From Lysinibacillus_B sp042920265 (lineage in GTDB: Bacteria > Bacillota > Bacilli > Bacillales_A > Planococcaceae): DNA of 64,000 bases. The notes beneath the pieces are model-generated. The model was not told the origin of the DNA. It did no database searches and was given only the letters and a program-made list of their open reading frames with translations. Position numbers and translations under genes: made by a program. The stretch is from positions 29,455 through 93,454 of the forward strand of contig NZ_JBDQZI010000016.1 in NCBI RefSeq assembly GCF_042920265.1, read 5' to 3'. Of this stretch, positions 59,945 to 64,000 are shown piece after piece; within the stretch, counting starts at the first letter, position 1, and each line of letters starts with the position of its first letter.

Positions 59945-60958
59945 ATGTTGAAAGGAAAAAAGGAAATTCAAATTATCGAGTATGTACCAGATTCAGTGAA
60001 AAAAGCAGGGGTGCGACTGACAGAAGCAGGGGATGTACAAAGTGTTTTATTTTCAGCACAGAAACTCATTGTAGCACTTGCAAGAACGATTATATCCATG
60101 AACCCGAAAGATGGAGAGTTAGTGTACCAAGCGATTAGCTCTTACAGTGCGCTCTATCCGCTGATAAGTGACGATCAAGAGTTCCGCTTCAAAGCAGATG
60201 TCGACTTTAAAATTCGTGATTATATTTTATCTACTCGCACAGGTGAGCTTGCACCAGCGATAGGGTATTTGTTTGCGCAGGAACAGTTAAACAAACCATT
60301 CGTTGTCGATTTTGCGAGTTTATTAACGGATGAGTCAGCGAAAGGAGCAGCTCCTGATTTAATTGTCTCTTCACCGACAGGAGAATGGTCCTTTATCGAA
60401 TCGAAGGGGTCAAAAGATATGCGCAATAAGGGGAAGTTGCGGGATGCCTTATGTCAAAGTGAAAATGCCGCAACACTGATGGATTATACGGCGCAAGACT
60501 TTTATGGGGTATTTGTTTCGATTCCAAAAGCAGATGCAGATTACCCAGCGGCTATTCATTATACGTGCACGTTACACGAGGGGGAACGGAGTGTAAACGA
60601 TAATCGCCCGCTTATTTATAAGCACTATGCGAGCTGGTTTATGCTGCTTGGCTTCCAAGAAATAGCGGAGCGCTTAGCAAACGGAGAACCGATGATGATG
60701 AAAAAACCAAAAAAGAAGACCGCTATAAAAAAACAAGCGTATTATGTATTGGATACAAAGGATTCCCTGTTCTTCAAGACGATACAGGGGTGGGATAAAC
60801 AATTTAAGCGTGCACAATTTGGAATCGCAGAAGAGGTATTTGCATTTTTAAATGGTCAGGAAGAGGCGCAGCTCATACTACCGCCATTACAACAAGTACA
60901 AAAGCAAGGGAACAAATATGATCTATTCGCAGATGGTACAGCCATTTTTTATAAATAA
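59945..60958 (+). CDS. Hypothetical protein with PD-(D/E)xK-nuclease-like motif
   Basis: 337 residues, no membrane span or signal peptide. The middle holds APDLIV (Asp138), then 13 residues to FIESKGS (Glu152, Lys154): the PD...ExK pattern of restriction-endonuclease-like nucleases, between predicted beta strands. The N-terminal 100 residues are helical; the C-terminus carries a Lys-rich stretch (KKPKKKTAIKK near 255). GGGGGAGAGG precedes the ATG. Target DNA, partner and role are unknown; it stands alone, divergent from ribA. Confidence 0.6.
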   Translation: MLKGKKEIQIIEYVPDSVKKAGVRLTEAGDVQSVLFSAQKLIVALARTIISMNPKDGELVYQAISSYSALYPLISDDQEFRFKADVDFKIRDYILSTRTGELAPAIGYLFAQEQLNKPFVVDFASLLTDESAKGAAPDLIVSSPTGEWSFIESKGSKDMRNKGKLRDALCQSENAATLMDYTAQDFYGVFVSIPKADADYPAAIHYTCTLHEGERSVNDNRPLIYKHYASWFMLLGFQEIAERLANGEPMMMKKPKKKTAIKKQAYYVLDTKDSLFFKTIQGWDKQFKRAQFGIAEEVFAFLNGQEEAQLILPPLQQVQKQGNKYDLFADGTAIFYK

Positions 60959-60966
60959 TTGTTAGG

Positions 60967-60998
60967 AAATACGCAAATCATAGGTTTGCGTATTTTTA
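60967..60998 (+). terminator. Terminator after the PD-(D/E)xK-like gene
   Basis: AAATACGCAAA pairs with TTTGCGTATTT, followed by TTATC. Confidence 0.85.
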
Positions 60999-61046
60999 TC
61001 TGTTTTTAAACTTAATTCATTACAATAAGGAAAAGGAGTGAGGGAC

Positions 61047-61802
61047 ATGTTCAAAGTAGAAGTGGGCAATCCAGTAAATCAGACAATCATTTTTTTACAT
61101 GGAGGTGGGCTAGATCATACCCAGTGGAAAGAAGTAATGCATCATTTATCGCCTGAATTTCATTGTGTTGCAGTGGATTTGCCGATGCATGGACAAAGTA
61201 CGCATATCCCATTAACGATGGACGGGGTATTACATAGATTAGAAGATGTATGTCGGCAATACGGGCAAGTCCATCTTGTCGGATTATCACTAGGTGGCGC
61301 GATTGTATTAACCGCCTTATCCCGCTTCCCGCAATTTATAAAGAGCGCGGTCATTAGCGGCACGACGACGCTATTAAGTGAGAAAAATGCGACGCGCCTC
61401 AATAAATATATAGCGCCTATGTATCGTTTGTTGAAGCCTGAATGGGTTACAACGTTAACGATGAAAGGCTTTAACATACCACCGCGATTTCAGAAGGATA
61501 TTCAGCACGCTACCAAATCTGCTAGTGTCGAACAAGTACGTGCGATGTATACGTTGCTGTCTAAAGTGCAACTGCCGATGTTGAATCAAGTGCCGTTGTT
61601 AGTCCTAGCAGGAGGAAAAGAAAATAGGTTAGTGAAAAATTCCCAATATAATATTCTCTCCTACGTAAAGCGCAGTAAAGCAGCTATTGTACCAAGTGTA
61701 GGACATGCATGGAGCTATGAAAACCCTTTGTTGTTTGCAGAAGTAGTGCAGTGCTGGTGTGAAGAACAACCGATTCATTTTGGATTAAAAACGTTACAGT
61801 AA
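61047..61802 (+). CDS. Alpha/beta hydrolase
   Basis: 251 residues: FLHGGGLDHTQW at the oxyanion strand, nucleophile elbow VGLSLGGAI, and His in VGHAWSYENP. Start at ATG 61047 with AAAGGAG 8 bases upstream. A generic hydrolase; distinct from the two other hydrolases of the window in its GGGLDHTQ loop. No substrate can be named. Confidence 0.8.
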   Translation: MFKVEVGNPVNQTIIFLHGGGLDHTQWKEVMHHLSPEFHCVAVDLPMHGQSTHIPLTMDGVLHRLEDVCRQYGQVHLVGLSLGGAIVLTALSRFPQFIKSAVISGTTTLLSEKNATRLNKYIAPMYRLLKPEWVTTLTMKGFNIPPRFQKDIQHATKSASVEQVRAMYTLLSKVQLPMLNQVPLLVLAGGKENRLVKNSQYNILSYVKRSKAAIVPSVGHAWSYENPLLFAEVVQCWCEEQPIHFGLKTLQ

Positions 61803-61916
61803 TATAATTTGTTGGAAAATTTACGAACTTTATTTATTTTTTTTTCGTTAATGTTCGGAAATAGCTTGAAATGTGAAAAATGAAGTGATATAGTACAAAA
61901 CGTAAAATAATTAAAT

Positions 61917-61992
61917 ACGTCGTCGTATAATGTCGGGAATAGGGCCCGTAAGTTTCTACCAAATCACCGTAAATGATTTGACTACGAGATGG
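61917..61992 (+). ncRNA. Guanine-type purine riboswitch upstream of pbuG
   Basis: P1 TCGTA/TACGA, J1/2 TAAT, P2 GTCGGG/CCCGT, J2/3 AAGTTTCTACC, P3 AAATCA/TGATTT with loop CCGTAAA, and J3/1 GACTACGA. The specificity base is C, so guanine/hypoxanthine. All core positions match better than in the guaA riboswitch. Confidence 0.93.
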
Positions 61993-62049
61993 AAAATCGT
62001 TATTGCTATGAATCTAGTAATATCGTATTTTCTGTTAACGAATGAAACG

Positions 62050-62084
62050 AAGCATGCGACCAATACTAATCGTGTGCTTTTTTA
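62050..62084 (+). terminator. Riboswitch terminator before pbuG
   Basis: AAGCATGCGA pairs with TCGTGTGCTT (G-U pairs), followed by TTTTATTT. Confidence 0.8.
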
Positions 62085-62142
62085 TTTGAAACAAATGTCC
62101 AATAGACATCCGTACAGACGATAAACGGAGGAACATTTCAGC

Positions 62143-63444
62143 ATGAAAAAATATTTCCAGTTTGATGAACTCGGCACGAATTATAAACGCGAGATTCTCG
62201 GTGGATTAACAACGTTCTTGTCAATGGCTTATATTTTAGCAGTTAATCCAGGGATGCTTGCAGCAGCAGGTATGGATGCGAATGCGGTATTCGTCGCAAC
62301 AGCATTAGCAGCGGCTGTCGGCAGTTTATTTATGGGGTTAATTGCAAAGTACCCAATCGCCTTAGCACCCGGTATGGGTCTGAATGCATTCTTTGCCTTC
62401 TCGGTAGTCATTGGTATGGGGATGGCTTGGGAAACGGCGTTAACAGGTGTATTATTCTCAGGGCTTATTTTCATTATCCTTTCTGTAACAGGTTTCCGTG
62501 AAACAGTGATTAATGCGATTCCAGCACAATTGAAATATGCAGTAGGTGCAGGGATTGGTTTATTTATTACATTTGTCGGCTTCCAAGGTTCAGGCATTAT
62601 CATCAATGATGATGCAACGTTAGTAAAACTTGGTGATGTAACATCAGGTAATGCATTGCTTGCGGTATTTGGTGTGTTTGTTACAGCGATCTTTATGGCA
62701 AAGAAAATTAACGGTGGCATTTTCTACGGTATGATCATTACAGCTGTAACCGGGATGATTTTTGGTTTAGTCGATTTACCGGAAAAAATCGTTTCATCCA
62801 TTCCAGACGTATCCCCGACATTTGGGAAAGCGTTCGAAGCGTTTGGAAATGTGGAGTTAATTTTCAATACAGATTTCTTAATCGTTGTATTAACATTTTT
62901 ATTCGTTGACTTCTTTGATACAGCCGGTACATTAATGGCTGTGGCAGGGCAAGCTGGTTTAGTAAAAGACAATAAATTACCTCGTGCAGGGAAAGCGTTA
63001 CTTGCCGATGCATTAGCAACAGTAACAGGTGCTATCTTCGGTACATCCACAACGACTTCTTACATTGAATCGACAGCAGGTGTGGCAGCTGGTGCTCGTA
63101 CTGGTTTTGCTTCCGTTGTAACAGGGGTATTATTCTTACTAGCGTTATTCTTCTCACCGGTACTTGCCGTTGTAACGTCAGCCGTGACAGCGCCGGTCTT
63201 AATCATTGTAGGGGCGTTAATGGTTTCTTCACTGAAACTGATTGAGTGGGATAAAATCGAAATTGCCATCCCGGCATTCCTTGTTGTCCTTTGTATGCCA
63301 CTTGGCTACTCGATTGCAACAGGTATTGCGATTGGTTTCTTATTCTACCCAGTTACAATGCTTGTAGCAGGTCGCGGGAAAGAAATTCATTCAATTATGT
63401 ATGGTCTGTTCGTGATCTTCCTTTGTTACTTTATCTTCTTATAA
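62143..63444 (+). CDS. pbuG: NCS2/AzgA-family purine permease (hypoxanthine/guanine)
   Basis: 433 residues with about twelve to fourteen spans. AzgA-type landmarks: GGLTTFLSMAYILAVNP (about 20-36), the substrate segment APGMGLNAFFAF (about 74-85), DFFDTAGTLMAVAGQAG (about 256-272) and GTSTTTSYIESTAGVAAGARTG (begins near 301). B. subtilis PbuG imports hypoxanthine and guanine. GGAGG precedes the ATG. Guanine riboswitch control links uptake with guaA. Confidence 0.93.
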   Translation: MKKYFQFDELGTNYKREILGGLTTFLSMAYILAVNPGMLAAAGMDANAVFVATALAAAVGSLFMGLIAKYPIALAPGMGLNAFFAFSVVIGMGMAWETALTGVLFSGLIFIILSVTGFRETVINAIPAQLKYAVGAGIGLFITFVGFQGSGIIINDDATLVKLGDVTSGNALLAVFGVFVTAIFMAKKINGGIFYGMIITAVTGMIFGLVDLPEKIVSSIPDVSPTFGKAFEAFGNVELIFNTDFLIVVLTFLFVDFFDTAGTLMAVAGQAGLVKDNKLPRAGKALLADALATVTGAIFGTSTTTSYIESTAGVAAGARTGFASVVTGVLFLLALFFSPVLAVVTSAVTAPVLIIVGALMVSSLKLIEWDKIEIAIPAFLVVLCMPLGYSIATGIAIGFLFYPVTMLVAGRGKEIHSIMYGLFVIFLCYFIFL

Positions 63445-63454
63445 AAACAATAAG

Positions 63455-63490
63455 CAACCTCGTCTATTATTGGACGAGGTTGTTTTTTTT
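63455..63490 (+). terminator. Terminator after pbuG
   Basis: CAACCTCGTC pairs perfectly with GACGAGGTTG, followed by eight Ts. Confidence 0.9.
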
Positions 63491-63990
63491 GAGTTTGTTC
63501 GGAGGAATTTAATGTCGCAAGGGAATCGGTATGGTTGAATGAAACGTTATTAAATTAATAATCTAAGCGTGTTCCATAGTTAATCTAGCCCGATTGAGAA
63601 TTGTGACAAGTAAAAAAGCTTTACGGGTTTTTGAGGTGATATATTAATAGGAAGAAACTCTAGATATAATGAGTGAGTGTAGTTGCGTAAGAAGTCAGAA
63701 TAATTTTATTTCAAATAAAGGGTTGCCAAAACAGGGAGAGGGGGTGTATAGTTAAAAACGTTGTTACGAAACAAACGGAAACAACAAAACAACGAAACAA
63801 AAAACTTAAACGAAGTTGTTGACAAACGAAAACAATGATGTTAAAGTATAAAACAGTCGCCGATAAAAATGAGGCGAACATGAACTTTGAAAACTGAACA
63901 AGCAAAACGTTAACAATAAACGTTTCTGAATAAGAAACAAAATTTTGGACATCAAACATGATGCCAGCAAATTTGAGCTTACTCAAATTC
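63491..63990 (+). other. rRNA operon upstream region and leader
   Basis: No gene. 63491-63790 is AT-rich spacer. From about 63855 it is rRNA leader, with a hairpin AATTTGAG/CTCAAATT (63970-63989) just before the mature 16S end, a likely processing stem. Confidence 0.65.
63819..63847 (+). promoter_or_regulatory. Probable rRNA operon promoter
   Basis: -35 TTGACA (63819-63824), 17-base spacer, -10 TAAAGT (63842-63847), with A-rich DNA upstream resembling an UP element. It lies about 145 bases before the 16S 5' end. The leader that follows (TTTGAAAACTGAACAAG near 63883) is of the kind seen before Bacillales rRNA genes. Confidence 0.65.
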
Positions 63991-64000
63991 TTTTATGGAG
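63991..64000 (+). rRNA. 16S ribosomal RNA, first bases only
   Basis: TTTTATGGAG at the window end is the start of Bacillales 16S rRNA, which continues GAGTTTGATCCTGG in known genes. Supported by the leader and promoter upstream. Exact mature end may be 63991 or 63992. Confidence 0.78.

Noticed and set aside
63711..63986. 91-codon minus-strand frame before the 16S gene
   Set aside because: It runs antisense through the rRNA promoter and leader, has no ribosome site and unnatural composition.

Overview
The window looks like a chromosomal segment of a low-GC, spore-forming Bacillales of the Planococcaceae type (Lysinibacillus/Solibacillus-like). This is inferred from an SLH-domain exoenzyme, a LysM-GH18 spore-lysis type enzyme, a HemAT globin sensor, a des-desK-desR cold-shock operon, S-box and guanine riboswitches, frequent TTG/GTG starts with strong AGGAGG sites, and Bacillaceae-type GC-rich intergenic repeats. 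The right edge just enters a 16S rRNA gene.

Layout. 0-1.3 kb: end of an AAA ATPase overlapping a TOPRIM-like gene, a likely phage-defence pair. 1.3-11.2 kb: LysM/GH18 enzyme, SGNH-SLH hydrolase, esterase, an 850-bp gap with two repeats, LysR regulator plus Sel1-repeat protein, coiled-coil protein, HemAT and coproporphyrinogen oxidase. 11.3-16.8 kb: S-box riboswitch driving yitJ-metH. 17-22.7 kb: acetyltransferase, GGDEF/EAL protein with a ruined GGDEF motif, des-desK-desR. 22.9-28.8 kb (minus strand): beta-eliminating lyase, proline dehydrogenase, FetAB-like exporter, and glnB-amt behind three perfect GlnR/TnrA boxes. 29.1-31.9 kb: pncB and nadE (NAD salvage). 32.4-36.3 kb: nosL-nosD-nosL-nosY-nosF without nosZ. 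37.7-42.1 kb: MoxR-DUF58-transglutaminase operon. 42.1-44 kb: guanine riboswitch and guaA.

Just after guaA lies an accessory stretch (44.1-49 kb): two decayed tyrosine-recombinase N-terminal fragments bracket a sigma factor gene with an in-frame stop, its anti-sigma-like partner and small orphan proteins. 49-55.5 kb holds a class V aminotransferase, an acidic secreted protein, a divergent marR/carD pair sharing a palindromic operator, and an iteron-like repeat array beside a replication-initiator-like winged-helix gene. 56-59.5 kb is a minus-strand operon ribA-ribD-FAD monooxygenase-HAD phosphatase without an FMN riboswitch. 60-63.5 kb: a PD-(D/E)xK-like protein, a hydrolase, and a purine permease behind a second guanine riboswitch.

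Recurrent non-coding feature: three arrays (22.7, 32.1, 52.8 kb) of a degenerate unit ending CGAGCAAAA or CGGTCAAAA, with the A-tracts spaced almost exactly 21 bp (two helical turns). These arrays, the defence-like pair at the left edge, the rib/monooxygenase operon and the iteron-like array are the least explained parts of the window. No tRNA gene, CRISPR array or intact transposase was recognised.
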